Shown in pieces: positions 34,601 through 43,444 of a stretch of DNA of 64,000 nt. The stretch spans positions 62,001 through 126,000 of the forward strand of contig NZ_JANWTC010000006.1 in NCBI RefSeq assembly GCF_024919295.1, read 5' to 3'. Every line of letters starts with the position of its first letter. The stretch's first letter is position 1. The stretch is from Corynebacterium lemuris (GTDB lineage: Bacteria; Actinomycetota; Actinomycetes; Mycobacteriales; Mycobacteriaceae). The translations under genes and the position numbers were made by a program. Under the pieces are notes generated by a model, which saw only the letters and a list, made by a program, of their open reading frames with translations, was not told where the DNA came from and made no database searches.

Positions 34601-35009
34601 GACACGGGGAAACGTGTACGAGTCCTCCCGTGGCCTGTCCGGTGGTCAGGCGCAGAAGCTGTCATCGTTCTGTCTGGCCGCCGCACTGAAGTACCGGCTG
34701 TGCGGCATGGGCCTGTCGGAGATCCTGTCGCGCAACTCGGTGATCCGGCACGAGGGCTCCACCTACCCGAAGTTCGGCACCATCATCCTCGACGAGGCCT
34801 TCGACCGTGCCGACGCCACCTTCACCCGGGCCGCCCTGGATGCCTTCACCGAATTCGGTTTCCACATGATCATGGCCACGCCGGAGAAACTCCTGCAGAC
34901 CGTCCAGAGTTATATCGGCGGCGTGCTGCTGGTGGAATGCCCCGACCGGAAATACTCCCTGTACAGCCAGCTGACCATTGAAGAGGCCCGGGAGCACGAG
35001 GAACTGTGA
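31647..35009 (+). CDS. jetC: Wadjet JetC / MksB (SMC-like ATPase)
   Basis: An 1120-aa SMC-family ATPase motor of the Wadjet complex. Walker A is [20 protein letters not shown] (~35-55). Two long coiled-coil arms (~255-465 and ~640-880) flank a hinge region. The C-terminal head has the ABC signature SRGLSGGQAQKLSSFCLAAALKYRL and Walker B FGTIILDEAFDRAD. Translation starts at 31647 or at the ATG two codons later. It extrudes DNA loops in the family; action on plasmids here is inferred. Confidence 0.94.
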   Translation: MTMSRTIPGQFRLATLQVCNWGTFDGVTRFDLAEDGFLIYGPSGSGKSTLIDAVSAVLVEPRKRRFNAAADKDNAGGRNLVSYCRGAWANEESAEFNEITQSFPRTGATWSGISLTYRDGLGQTVTAVYLMFLRASAHADADIKKLFITLPGEVDIEDFETLAKNGLDVGAVKRAYTQAYCVEHRQKQFLIDFSNRVGVADLGAWELLHQAQSTKNLGDLNSMIREFMLSEPDTFRAAKTAVDNFTELETAYQAVLNARRQIECLSPIREADNRRREVRRDIAEVREETDALPRFMSDAKEEYLEEEIEVLEQSLRTQDQKKRVQQETVDRARSTVTGLERALEGNENDAIRTAKADVANLKDRLRTVADNARDFTDRAAVLGRQLPATEPEFLELRSALDEKLGEFTASHELANERWIQVSTDLKGTRLKQQQVSAELQAVKKNRSSMDHDKLLAKAKICEATGIPAHELPFVADLIAVREEEKQRWQPAAERTLFSFARDMLVPEEHYGQVSRFVNSEHLKTRLQYIRIGKDEEFSAKVPGTPNSLAGKIEVKESRFRAWLEYRLASRFDHLCADMMDQFRGARRAVTAEGQIKDGATHVKDDRFNIRDSSRWVLSGNVEFKIELLSRQAGELREELTALQAHEAELKKQIADYGNGRTLAERLLETTVFTDIDVPGRNLELHRAQDHLDQLESKDTQREQLRAQLRNEKKKLEGEVTVLEKLSRDIYIAEARVDDLNEQLEVVVLEVGAQPDVDEVVRAKLRKRCEPFAESITADNVEAVHRQVSTHLMQEIGDLQKTESSLNNAITNAMGRYLEEWPHRRSDLRADAEWARDFLDELDNLEAENLPKYEDRFHQKLHDDTIQPLSQLYSDIRSATSTTRNSIADINQTLNEVEFYPGAHLQIEVKEDRPRAASEFIDKLRNTIEGSLIPGDLAMSEDRFRQMREVIQELTISDTNPPRLRDLRIDTRQHVRFQGVEIKHDGTRGNVYESSRGLSGGQAQKLSSFCLAAALKYRLCGMGLSEILSRNSVIRHEGSTYPKFGTIILDEAFDRADATFTRAALDAFTEFGFHMIMATPEKLLQTVQSYIGGVLLVECPDRKYSLYSQLTIEEAREHEEL

Positions 35010-36115
35010 AGTACCGGGAGGATGTGCAGGCCCAGGCGGAGACCTTCTACCGGCGCAACCACCGGACGTGGTTGCTGGGTGAGTTCACCCCGCGCACCAT
35101 CAGTCTGCAGCCGCCGACCGCCAGGGACGTCGCCGCCGACGGTGGCCGGGCAGTGGGCGCGTGGTTGGCGCACTGGGCCGGCCACCCCGGGAAGGTGGCG
35201 ACCGTCCGCAAGCGCCTCGGCTATCTGGGCACCTACGACGTGCCGGCCAGGGTGGTGCTCGACACCCCGGCTGCTGTTGCGGCGGCCGCCGGATGCGCTG
35301 AGGAATGGGCGCGCATGGTTGCGGTGCTGGATCTGCTTGTCGACGCCCTGGGGGATGAGGTTCGAGCCCCGCTCGCCGCGCAGCCGCAGTTATGGGAGCA
35401 GTGGAGTGACCGGGAGGTCAGCCAGTACATCGACGTCATCTGCTGGCTGCGGGAGAATGACACTGAGGGCCAATTCCTCCGCCAACTGCCCATCCCTGGG
35501 GTAGACACGAAATGGATCGGAGACCACCGCAAGGCGGTCGATGCCGTCCGCCTACTGCAGGGTCTCCGGGAAAAACCCGTCATGGTGGAGATGCGCACCC
35601 TGGACCCGGCCCTGCGGGTGGGGGATTTCCTCCATGTGCTGTGCCCGGTGGCGGAGTTGGCCGTCCGTCAGGTGGTGGTGGACAACATCATCATCGTGGA
35701 GAATCACCAGACTTTTCTGGCCCTGCCACCGCTCAAGGGAACCTGGGCCATGTTCGGCGGTGGGTACCAGGCGGCTTCGCTGGTGACCGGGCTGGGGTGG
35801 CTGGCGGAGAAGAACGTCCACTACTGGGGCGACCTGGACTCCCACGGATTCGACATGGTCAGCAGGACCCGCGCGGTGCTGCCGGCCATGCGGACGGTGC
35901 TGATGGATCTGGACACGATCATCCATCATGAGGATCTGGCCGTCGAGGGGGCCATCGCACAGCCGGAGGACACCGCGTATCTCACCCCGGGGGAGAGACG
36001 GGCGCTGGACTTCCTTCATGAACGCGCCCGGGAGCGCTGCCTACGGATCGAGCAGGAACGCCTGGACTTCCCGTGGGTGCGCGCGCAACTGGAGTTCCAT
36101 GTGGGACGGGCCTGA
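35006..36115 (+). CDS. jetD: Wadjet JetD / MksG (TOPRIM nuclease subunit)
   Basis: A 369-aa protein with an N-terminal DUF3322 region and a C-terminal DUF2220 TOPRIM domain related to topoisomerase VI A. The acidic residues are VVDNIIIVENHQTFLALPP (Glu) and HYWGDLDSHGFDMV (DxD). JetD is the endonuclease that cleaves plasmid DNA in Wadjet. GTG 35006 overlaps jetC by 4 nt (GTGA). All four core genes appear intact. Confidence 0.93.
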   Translation: MKYREDVQAQAETFYRRNHRTWLLGEFTPRTISLQPPTARDVAADGGRAVGAWLAHWAGHPGKVATVRKRLGYLGTYDVPARVVLDTPAAVAAAAGCAEEWARMVAVLDLLVDALGDEVRAPLAAQPQLWEQWSDREVSQYIDVICWLRENDTEGQFLRQLPIPGVDTKWIGDHRKAVDAVRLLQGLREKPVMVEMRTLDPALRVGDFLHVLCPVAELAVRQVVVDNIIIVENHQTFLALPPLKGTWAMFGGGYQAASLVTGLGWLAEKNVHYWGDLDSHGFDMVSRTRAVLPAMRTVLMDLDTIIHHEDLAVEGAIAQPEDTAYLTPGERRALDFLHERARERCLRIEQERLDFPWVRAQLEFHVGRA

Positions 36116-36136
36116 ACGTACGTAGGCTGGGGTGTC

Positions 36137-36643
36137 ATGAACCAGCTGCACATCCGACCAGAGACCACCGGGGACGTTGAGGTGGTGCGTGATGTCGTCA
36201 CGCAGGCCTTCGCCGGCGTGGAGCATTCCGACGGATCGGAGCCGGCCATTGTGGACGCCCTGCGGGATGTCGGGGCACTCACCGTCTCCCTTGTCGCGGA
36301 ACAGGACGGGGAAGTGACAGGACATGTTGCCGCCTCCCCGGTGAGCATCGGTGGTACAACCGCCGGCTGGTACGGCATCGGGCCGGTGGCGGTGCGCCCC
36401 GACCGGCAGGGCAGGGGAATCGGCAGCCTGCTCATGGAACATGTCCTGGACACCTTGCGCGGGGCCGGTGCGGCGGGGGCGGTGCTGCTCGGCGAACCGG
36501 AGTTCTACACCCGCTTCGGTTTCCGGCAGGTCACGGGACTGGTTTATCCGGGCGTGCCAGCGGAGTACTTCCTCGCCCTGCCGTTCACGGAGACCCCGCC
36601 GCCGACAGGCGAGGTCAGCTACCACACGGCCTTCAGTCAATAG
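36137..36643 (+). CDS. GNAT-family N-acetyltransferase (YhbS-like)
   Basis: A 168-aa acetyltransferase with the acetyl-CoA motif PVAVRPDRQGRGIGSLLMEHVLDTLRGAGAAGAVLLGEPEFYTRFGF, characteristic of YhbS-type GNATs. It starts 21 nt after jetD, but TAGGCT 8 nt before its ATG suggests its own leaderless promoter. Substrate unknown. Confidence 0.87.
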   Translation: MNQLHIRPETTGDVEVVRDVVTQAFAGVEHSDGSEPAIVDALRDVGALTVSLVAEQDGEVTGHVAASPVSIGGTTAGWYGIGPVAVRPDRQGRGIGSLLMEHVLDTLRGAGAAGAVLLGEPEFYTRFGFRQVTGLVYPGVPAEYFLALPFTETPPPTGEVSYHTAFSQ

Positions 36644-36652
36644 GGTGGAATC

Positions 36653-37120
36653 ATGAACCAGGAATTCCTGACACGAGCAATCGAGCTGTCCCGGGAGGGC
36701 ATGCGGGCCAACGAGGGCGGCCCCTTCGGGGCGGTGGTGGTGCGCGACGGTGAGATCATCGCCGAGGGCACCAACCGTGTGCTGCTCACCAACGACCCGA
36801 CCAACCACGCCGAGATGGTGGCCATCCGCCGCGCCACGGAAAAACTCGACCGTTTTGATCTGTCCGACTGTGAGCTCTACGCCAGCTGCGAACCCTGCCC
36901 GATGTGTTTCGGCGCGATCTACTGGGCGCGGCTGGGGAAGGTCTGGTTCGCCAACACCCGGGAGGACGCCGCCGACATCGACTTCGATGATTCCCTCATC
37001 TACCGGGAGCTGGACAAGCCGATCGGGGAACGTCTCATCCCCTTCGAACACGTCCCGGATGAACGTGCGCGCGAGGTCTTCGGCGAGTGGATGGATAAAG
37101 CGGACAAGACCCCGTACTGA
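36653..37120 (+). CDS. Nucleoside/guanine deaminase family (CMP/dCMP deaminase fold)
   Basis: A 155-aa zinc deaminase with NHAEMVAIRRA (HAE) and CEPCPMCFGAIYWARL (PCxxC). The C-terminal sequence FDDSLIYRELDKPIGERLIPFEH matches guanine deaminase (GuaD/YkbA-like) rather than tRNA adenosine deaminase TadA. TAGGGT 6 nt before the ATG suggests a leaderless start. It overlaps the HD gene by 1 nt. Confidence 0.88.
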   Translation: MNQEFLTRAIELSREGMRANEGGPFGAVVVRDGEIIAEGTNRVLLTNDPTNHAEMVAIRRATEKLDRFDLSDCELYASCEPCPMCFGAIYWARLGKVWFANTREDAADIDFDDSLIYRELDKPIGERLIPFEHVPDERAREVFGEWMDKADKTPY

Positions 37121-37677
37121 TGCTCAGCCACCGACTCATGCACGCGATGAACACAGCGGCCCTCAACCACCGCGACCAGGTGCGCAAGGGTTCAGGCATC
37201 CCGTACATCGCGCACCTGTACGCGGTGATGCACCTGGTCTCCCAGGTGACTGATGACGAGGACATCCTCATCGCCGCGCTCTTCCACGACACCCTGGAGG
37301 ACGTGCCGGAGAACTATCCGGAGGCACGCATGCGGGCGGAGTTCGGTGACCGGGTCACCGGCATCGTGCTCGGTCTGACCAAAGATGACACCCTGCCGGA
37401 CTGGCAGGACCGGGCCGACGCCTACCTGGATCATCTGGAACACCACGCCCCGGTGGAGTCCGTGCTCATCGCGTGCGCCGACAAGCTGCACAACCTACTG
37501 TCCATCCTCGATGACCATGCCACCCTGGGGGAGGCACTGTGGGAGCGCTTCAACTCAGGCAGGCAACAGCAGCAGTGGTGGTACGCGCAGATCAACCGGG
37601 TTGTGGAGCAGCGGATGCCGGGCCTGGCACTCAACCGGGAACTTGCCCGCCAGGTGGAGCTCTTCCACGGCCTGTGA
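37120..37677 (+). CDS. HD-domain hydrolase (MESH1/SpoT-hydrolase-like)
   Basis: A 185-aa HD-family phosphohydrolase. It shows RKGSGIPYIAHLYAVMHLV, ALFHDTLEDV (HDxxED) and ACADKLHNLLSI, the metal-binding pattern of the SpoT/RelA hydrolase domain. Length and motifs suggest a stand-alone (p)ppGpp or nucleotide pyrophosphohydrolase. It is translated directly behind the deaminase (TGATG junction). Confidence 0.82.
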   Translation: MLSHRLMHAMNTAALNHRDQVRKGSGIPYIAHLYAVMHLVSQVTDDEDILIAALFHDTLEDVPENYPEARMRAEFGDRVTGIVLGLTKDDTLPDWQDRADAYLDHLEHHAPVESVLIACADKLHNLLSILDDHATLGEALWERFNSGRQQQQWWYAQINRVVEQRMPGLALNRELARQVELFHGL

Positions 37678-37690
37678 GAACGATTTCGCG

Positions 37691-37696
37691 TAATAT
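37691..37696 (+). promoter_or_regulatory. -10 box for the PLP-enzyme operon
   Basis: A consensus-like TAATAT ends 7 nt before the ATG at 37704: a leaderless promoter for the two-gene cassette. Confidence 0.55.
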
Positions 37697-37703
37697 TTCC
37701 CGC

Positions 37704-38648
37704 ATGCATGTCTCGTACGGCGTCACTCTCGCCGATACCATCGGTAATACCCCGCTGGTGCGACTCGACCGGTTCACCGCCGGTCATGACGTCACTGTCT
37801 GGGCGAAGCTCGAGAGCTTCAACCCCGGCGGCAGCGCCAAGGACCGGACCGCCCACGCCATGGTCGTCGCCAGCACCCTGCGGCCGGGGGATGTGGTGGT
37901 CGAATCCAGTTCCGGGAACCTGGGTGTGGCGCTCGCCCAGGAGGCCGTCCTCGGTGGCTGGACCTTCCACTGCGTCGTGGATCCCCGGACCAACCGCTCC
38001 ACGATCGCCCATATGCAGGCCCTGGGCGCGGTCGTCCACGAGATCACGGAGCCGGACCCCGCCACGGGGGACTGGCTCACCGCCCGGCGCACCCGGGTGG
38101 GGGAGCTGCTCAGGGAGATTGACGGCGCGCAGTGCCTGGACCAGTACTCCAACCCGGAGGCCTTCCGCGCCCATGCCGAGGGCACGATGACGGAGATCCT
38201 CCAGCAGCTGGGGCACGCCCCGGACCATCTCGTGGTGGCGGTGAGCACCACCGGCACGGTGGGTGGTTGTCTGCGGCATATCAACGCACAGGGCCTGCAC
38301 ACGCAGGTCACGGCAGTTGACGCGGAAGGTTCGGTGCTCTTTGAGGGCGCTCCCGGCCCGAGGCATCTGCCCGGTTTCGGGGCGGGCATGGTCCCGGAGC
38401 TCGCCAACTCGGTGAAACCACACCAGGTGCTGCGCATCAGCGACCGCGATTCGGTGGCCGGCGCCCGCCGGCTGGCGAAGCTGGAGGCCATCCTTCCGGG
38501 GGCCTCTGGCGGGGCGGTGGCGGCGGGCGTCGAGAAGCTCCTGCCGGAGTTGGCGCCGGGCAGCGAGGTGGTGCTCATCCTGCATGACAACGGGACGCGC
38601 TACCTGGACACGATCTACAACGACGACTGGGTGGAGGCGAACCTGTGA
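37704..38648 (+). CDS. Cysteine-synthase-family PLP enzyme (SbnA/Y4xP-like)
   Basis: A 314-aa fold-type II PLP enzyme. IGNTPLVRLD and NPGGSAKDRTA (PLP lysine) are classical; ESSSGNLGVALA binds phosphate. The relatives I recognise best are SbnA (which joins O-phosphoserine and glutamate in diaminopropionate synthesis) and rhizobial Y4xP, rather than housekeeping CysK. Its stop overlaps the GTG of the next gene by 4 nt. It probably makes a non-standard amino acid with the downstream fusion protein. Confidence 0.8.
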   Translation: MHVSYGVTLADTIGNTPLVRLDRFTAGHDVTVWAKLESFNPGGSAKDRTAHAMVVASTLRPGDVVVESSSGNLGVALAQEAVLGGWTFHCVVDPRTNRSTIAHMQALGAVVHEITEPDPATGDWLTARRTRVGELLREIDGAQCLDQYSNPEAFRAHAEGTMTEILQQLGHAPDHLVVAVSTTGTVGGCLRHINAQGLHTQVTAVDAEGSVLFEGAPGPRHLPGFGAGMVPELANSVKPHQVLRISDRDSVAGARRLAKLEAILPGASGGAVAAGVEKLLPELAPGSEVVLILHDNGTRYLDTIYNDDWVEANL

Positions 38649-41251
38649 TCACGGTTGCGGTCATCGGTGGCGGGCCGCGGGGCCTGTGGGCGGCGGAGGA
38701 ACTGCTCGGGCTCGCCCGCGAACGGGGCGCAGCGGTGGATCTGCACGTCTTCGATGACGGCCGCTGCCCGGCCTATGATCCAGGGCAGCCGGAGGAATGG
38801 CTGATCAATGTGCGTTCCTCGGTGGTCCGCACGCAGCTGGGCAGTTTTGATGACTGGCGGGGGGTGCACGACGACCCCTTCCCGCCGCGGCGCCTGGTGG
38901 GGGAGTTCCTGCGGGATTCCTGGGCGGCGCTCGGGGAGCACCTGCCCCCGCGTTGCCGTTTCACCCGGCACGACATCCATGTGGAGCGGATCGAGCCGCA
39001 GGGCGAGCGCTGGCTGGTCGCGGGGTTGCTTGCCGACGAAGTCCTGCTGGCCACCGGCCACGCCGCCGACTGGCCGGGTGCACTGTCCCGCGGGCAGCTG
39101 CCGGGGGGCGTGCGGCTGATCGAATCGCCCTATCCGGTGGGCAATCTCGCCCGCATCGGACCACAGGACCGGGTGCTGGTCCGCGGGGCCGCCCTGACCT
39201 TCATCGACATCATCCGGGCTTGCTCCCCGGAGGTCTTCATCCCCGTCACCCGCACAGGCCAGCTCATGACGGTCAAACCGGAGGTGGATGCGGAGCAGGT
39301 CCGCGACATCATCGACGCCGGGCAGGAACACATCCGCCAGGTGGCGGACATGCCCGGGCTGCTGGCGGTCCTCAAGGACACCGCCGCGCAGCTGCTGGCA
39401 CGCACCGGCAGCACCGACGACGACTGGGCCGCCGGCATCGCCTGGCGCGACCTCTACCCGGCGATCGTGGAACGGGCCTCCTACGCCGGGCGCGACAGCC
39501 TCGAAGGTTTCGGTGAACTGGCCCGCCGTATGGAACGCATCGCCTTCGGCCCGCCCCCGGAGAGCGCGGATCATCTGCAGGAGCTCATCGACGCCGGGCG
39601 GGTGGACATCTCCCACCTGCACCGCGGGAGCGAACCCCTCGACGGGCTCGCCCGCGAACTGGGCGCGACGGTGGTCATCGACGCCGTCATCCCACCGCCC
39701 GGGGTCGTGCCCGGCACGCTGTGCGCCCGGCTGGTGGAGCAGGGGCTGGCGCGTATCCGCCCCGGCACCCGGGGTCTCGACGTCGAACCGGACGGCACCG
39801 TGGTGGGACAGCACACCCTCGCCGCCGTGGGGCGGATGACCGAGGACGTGGTGCTCGGCAACGACACCCTCTCGCGCACCCTCCACGACGTCATCCCGCG
39901 CTGGGCGCGCCGGGTCATCCCCGGGCCGCAGCAGGCACACGGTATCCCGCCGTTGACCGCGCGGCTGGACCCCTGGGCGCAGGAACTGACCTCCGATCTG
40001 CCGGCCTGCCGGGAGCTGCTGGCTGAATTCGGCAGCCCCGTCAATGTTCTGGATCCGGGGCCGATGCCCGGCAACATTCAGGAGCTGGTGGCCGCCGGCG
40101 CGGACTGCGGGGTGGACACCCGCATCTTCTTCGCCCGCAAGGCCAACAAGGCGCTGGCCTTCGTCGACGCGGTCCGCGATGCCGGGCACGGCGTGGACGT
40201 CGCCAGCGAAAACGAACTCGCCCAGGTGCTGGCCCGCGGGGTGCCGGGGGAGCGCATCATCCTCTCGGCGGCGATCAAACCGGACCGCCTGCTTGAGCTG
40301 GCGATCGCCAACCAGGTGACCATCTCCGCCGATTCCCGCGCCGAACTCGAGCGCATCTCGGCGCTCACCGCCGGCCGCCGGGCGCATGTCGCCCCCCGGG
40401 TCGCCCCCGATCCCGGGCTGCTGCCGCCGACACGTTTCGGGGAGCGCTCCCGCGACTGGGCTGTGCACCTCGCCGGCCCGGTCGCAGGGGTGGACATCGT
40501 CGGCCTCCACGTCCACCTCCACGGTTACTCGGCGACCGACCGCGCCACCGCATTGCGCGAGTGTTTCTCGCTTATCGACACCCTCCGCACCGCCGGGCAC
40601 GACCCCTCCTTCATCGACCTGGGCGGCGGTGTGCCCATGAGCTACCTGGATGACGGGCAGCAGTGGGAGGACTACCAGCAGGCGCGCCGGGCGGTGCTTG
40701 ACGGCTACGCCACCCCCTTCACCTGGAAGTCCGATCCGCTGGCCAACGTCTACCCCTTCCACCAGGCACCGGTACGCGGGGCGTGGCTGCGGGAGGTGCT
40801 CGCCGAGGGGATCGCGGAGGGGCTGGTTGACCGGGGCCTGCGCCTGCACCTCGAACCGGGGCGCAGCCTGCTCGACGGCTGCGGCCTGATCCTGGCGGAG
40901 GTGGCCTTCGTGAAGACCCGCAGCGACGGTGTGCCGCTGGTCGGACTGGCGATGAACCGCACCCAGTGCCGCACCACCTCCGACGACTACCTCGTCGACC
41001 CCATCCACCTCACGGAACACACCGGCGGGGAGGAGGTCGAGGCCTATCTCGTCGGTGCCTACTGCATCGAGGACGAGCTCATCCTGCGTCGGCGCATCCG
41101 CTTCCCGCAGGGTGTGCGTGCCGGGGACGTCATCGCCATCCCCAACACCGCGGGCTACTTCATGCACATCCTGGAGAGTGCCTCGCACCAGATCCCGCTG
41201 GCGAAGAACGTGGTCTGGCCGGCGGGCACCCTCGACGACATCGACATCTAG
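38645..41251 (+). CDS. Fusion: FAD/NAD(P)-binding domain + Y4yA-like PLP decarboxylase
   Basis: An 868-aa two-domain protein. Residues ~1-430 start TVAVIGGGPRGLWAAEELL (dinucleotide-binding GxGxxG variant) and resemble the FAD_NAD_binding_9/HI0933-type flavoproteins. Residues ~455-868 are a fold-type III PLP decarboxylase (LysA-like): DTRIFFARKANKAL carries the PLP lysine, followed by VGLHVHLHGYSA, FIDLGGGVPMSY, LHLEPGRSLLDGCG and GAYCIEDELILRRR. The closest family I recognise is Y4yA. The fusion and its PLP-synthase neighbour suggest a small dedicated pathway; product unknown. Confidence 0.82.
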   Translation: MITVAVIGGGPRGLWAAEELLGLARERGAAVDLHVFDDGRCPAYDPGQPEEWLINVRSSVVRTQLGSFDDWRGVHDDPFPPRRLVGEFLRDSWAALGEHLPPRCRFTRHDIHVERIEPQGERWLVAGLLADEVLLATGHAADWPGALSRGQLPGGVRLIESPYPVGNLARIGPQDRVLVRGAALTFIDIIRACSPEVFIPVTRTGQLMTVKPEVDAEQVRDIIDAGQEHIRQVADMPGLLAVLKDTAAQLLARTGSTDDDWAAGIAWRDLYPAIVERASYAGRDSLEGFGELARRMERIAFGPPPESADHLQELIDAGRVDISHLHRGSEPLDGLARELGATVVIDAVIPPPGVVPGTLCARLVEQGLARIRPGTRGLDVEPDGTVVGQHTLAAVGRMTEDVVLGNDTLSRTLHDVIPRWARRVIPGPQQAHGIPPLTARLDPWAQELTSDLPACRELLAEFGSPVNVLDPGPMPGNIQELVAAGADCGVDTRIFFARKANKALAFVDAVRDAGHGVDVASENELAQVLARGVPGERIILSAAIKPDRLLELAIANQVTISADSRAELERISALTAGRRAHVAPRVAPDPGLLPPTRFGERSRDWAVHLAGPVAGVDIVGLHVHLHGYSATDRATALRECFSLIDTLRTAGHDPSFIDLGGGVPMSYLDDGQQWEDYQQARRAVLDGYATPFTWKSDPLANVYPFHQAPVRGAWLREVLAEGIAEGLVDRGLRLHLEPGRSLLDGCGLILAEVAFVKTRSDGVPLVGLAMNRTQCRTTSDDYLVDPIHLTEHTGGEEVEAYLVGAYCIEDELILRRRIRFPQGVRAGDVIAIPNTAGYFMHILESASHQIPLAKNVVWPAGTLDDIDI

Positions 41252-41958
41252 AGTGTGCCCGAGAGGTGGCGGGCGGCGGCCGCGAGTTCCGCGCCCCACT
41301 TCTCACCGGGGTGGGGACGCAGGCGTTCGGCCGGCCCGGAGACGGAGAGCACGGCGATGAACTGGCCGGCGGGCGTGAACACCGGGGCGGAGAGGGAGGC
41401 CAAGCCGACCTCGCGCTCGGAGACGGATTCGCTCCAGCCGCGGGCCCGGACCTCGTCGAGGTCGGTGGGGGAGAAGCGGGCGTCGGCAAGCAGGGACTCC
41501 CGCAGTTCCTTGGAACCGAAGGTGAGGAAGACCTTGGCTGCCGAACCGGAGGTCAGGGGCAGCTGGGCGCCGACGGGGACGGTGTTCTGCAGGCCGACGG
41601 GCGGCTCCTTCGCGGCGACGCAGGTGCGTGAGGTGCCGGTGAGCTGGTAGAGCTGCACGGATTCGCCGGTGGTGTCCACGAGGCGGGTCATCACCGGGGT
41701 GGCGGCGGCGATGAGCTGGTCCTTGCCGCCGGTGCCCAGGGTGGTCAGGACGGGCCCGGTCTTCCAGCGGCCGTCCTCCCCGCGGGCGAGAATGCCGTGG
41801 ATCTCCAGAGCAGTGGCCAGGCGGTGCGCGGTGGCACGTGGCAGGCCGGTGGTCTCGCAGAGCTCGGTGAGTGAGAGCGGATGCGGGGCCACGGCCGTCA
41901 TGATCGCCACGGAGCGGTCGAGAACCTTGATCCCGGAAACTGCGCTATACTGTCCCAT
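41248..41958 (-). CDS. ltbR: IclR-family regulator of leucine biosynthesis
   Basis: A 236-aa IclR-type repressor: an N-terminal winged helix ([28 protein letters not shown]) and a C-terminal effector domain ([24 protein letters not shown]). It is divergent from leuCD, exactly as LtbR in C. glutamicum, which represses leuB, leuCD and trp genes. TAGTAT 6 nt before its ATG indicates a leaderless mRNA. It overlaps the end of the fusion gene by 4 nt, convergent. Confidence 0.92.
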   Translation of the reverse strand: MGQYSAVSGIKVLDRSVAIMTAVAPHPLSLTELCETTGLPRATAHRLATALEIHGILARGEDGRWKTGPVLTTLGTGGKDQLIAAATPVMTRLVDTTGESVQLYQLTGTSRTCVAAKEPPVGLQNTVPVGAQLPLTSGSAAKVFLTFGSKELRESLLADARFSPTDLDEVRARGWSESVSEREVGLASLSAPVFTPAGQFIAVLSVSGPAERLRPHPGEKWGAELAAAARHLSGTL

Positions 41959-41972
41959 ACCGCGATACTAAC

Positions 41973-41989
41973 ATCTCATGTTGTGAGAT
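41973..41989. promoter_or_regulatory. Operator between ltbR and leuC
   Basis: ATCTCA (41973-41978) and TGAGAT (41984-41989) form a perfect inverted repeat with a 5-nt centre inside the divergent promoter region. Likely LtbR binding site. Confidence 0.6.
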
Positions 41990-42014
41990 TTCTCTGAGGG
42001 AAAGGTGGACATCC

Positions 42015-43433
42015 ATGGCCGAGAAGCTGACGCTGGCCGAGAAGGTGTGGAACGACCACATCGTCGCCAAGGGCGAGAACGGGGAGCCCGATCTTATCTA
42101 CATCGACCTGCAGCTCCTCCACGAGGTGACCTCCCCGCAGGCCTTTGACGGACTGCGTATGGCCGGCCGGAAGCTCCGCCGCCCCGACCTGCACCTGGCC
42201 ACCGAGGACCACAACGTACCCACCGAGGGCATCGTCTCCGGCTCCCTGCTGGAGATCAAGGAGGCGACCTCGCGCATCCAGGTGGAGACCCTGCGCAAGA
42301 ACTGCGCGGAATTCGGCATCCGCCTGCACCCGATGGGTGACATCAACCAGGGCATCGTCCACACCGTCGGCCCGCAGCTGGGCGCCACCCAGCCGGGCAT
42401 GACCATTGTCTGCGGCGACTCCCACACCTCCACCCACGGCGCCTTCGGTTCCATCGCCATGGGCATCGGCACCTCCGAGGTCGAGCACGTCATGGCCACC
42501 CAGACGCTCTCCCTCAAACCCTTCAAGACCATGGCCATCGAGGTCACAGGAACGCTGCAGGAGGGGGTGACCGCCAAGGACCTCATCCTGGCGATCATCG
42601 CCAAGATCGGCACCGGCGGCGGCCAGGGACACATCATCGAGTACCGCGGCGAGGCCATCCGCAACCTCTCGATGGAGGCGCGGATGACCATCTGCAACAT
42701 GTCCATCGAGGCCGGCGCGCGTGCCGGCATGGTCGCTCCGGACGAGAAGACCTTCGAGTACGTCCAGGGCCGCGAGTTCGCGCCGAAGGGTGCCGACTGG
42801 GACGCCGCGGTCGAGTACTGGAAGACCCTGCCCACCGACGAGGGTGCCGAATTCGACACCGTCGTCGAGATCGACGGCTCCGCCCTGACCCCGTTCGTCA
42901 CCTGGGGCACCAACCCCGGCCAGGGCCTGCCCCTGGGCGCGGACGTGCCGGACCCGGAGGACTTCACCAACGAGGCCGACAAGGCCGCCGCGGAGAAGGC
43001 CCTGACCTACATGGACCTGACCCCGGGCACCCCCCTGCGTGAGATCACCATCGACACCGTCTTCCTGGGTTCGTGCACCAACGCGCGGATCGAGGACCTG
43101 CGCGAGGCCGCTGAGGTGGTCAAGGGCCGCACCATCGCCGCGAACACCCGCATGCTCGTCGTGCCGAGTTCGACGATGGTCAAGCAGCAGGCCGAGGAGG
43201 AGGGCCTGGATAAGGTCTTCACGGACTTCGGCGCCGAGTGGCGCACCGCCGGCTGCTCCATGTGCCTGGGCATGAACCCCGACCAGCTCCAGCCGGGCGA
43301 ACGTTCCGCCTCGACCTCCAACCGCAACTTCGAGGGCCGCCAGGGCCCTGGTGGCCGCACCCACCTGGTTTCCCCGCCGGTGGCCGCCGCCACCGCCGTC
43401 CTCGGCCACCTGGCCAGCCCCGCCGACCTCTAA
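42015..43433 (+). CDS. leuC: 3-isopropylmalate dehydratase large subunit
   Basis: A 472-aa aconitase-family subunit isomerising 2- to 3-isopropylmalate. [4Fe-4S] cysteines are in [13 protein letters not shown] and [45 protein letters not shown] is the family signature. It forms an operon with leuD 11 nt downstream and is likely repressed by LtbR. Confidence 0.97.
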   Translation: MAEKLTLAEKVWNDHIVAKGENGEPDLIYIDLQLLHEVTSPQAFDGLRMAGRKLRRPDLHLATEDHNVPTEGIVSGSLLEIKEATSRIQVETLRKNCAEFGIRLHPMGDINQGIVHTVGPQLGATQPGMTIVCGDSHTSTHGAFGSIAMGIGTSEVEHVMATQTLSLKPFKTMAIEVTGTLQEGVTAKDLILAIIAKIGTGGGQGHIIEYRGEAIRNLSMEARMTICNMSIEAGARAGMVAPDEKTFEYVQGREFAPKGADWDAAVEYWKTLPTDEGAEFDTVVEIDGSALTPFVTWGTNPGQGLPLGADVPDPEDFTNEADKAAAEKALTYMDLTPGTPLREITIDTVFLGSCTNARIEDLREAAEVVKGRTIAANTRMLVVPSSTMVKQQAEEEGLDKVFTDFGAEWRTAGCSMCLGMNPDQLQPGERSASTSNRNFEGRQGPGGRTHLVSPPVAAATAVLGHLASPADL

Positions 43434-43444
43434 GGAGAAAAACC

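Noticed and set aside
38615..41299. 894-aa minus-strand open frame opposite the fusion gene
   Set aside because: Antisense of a high-GC gene; no motifs and no ribosome-binding site.
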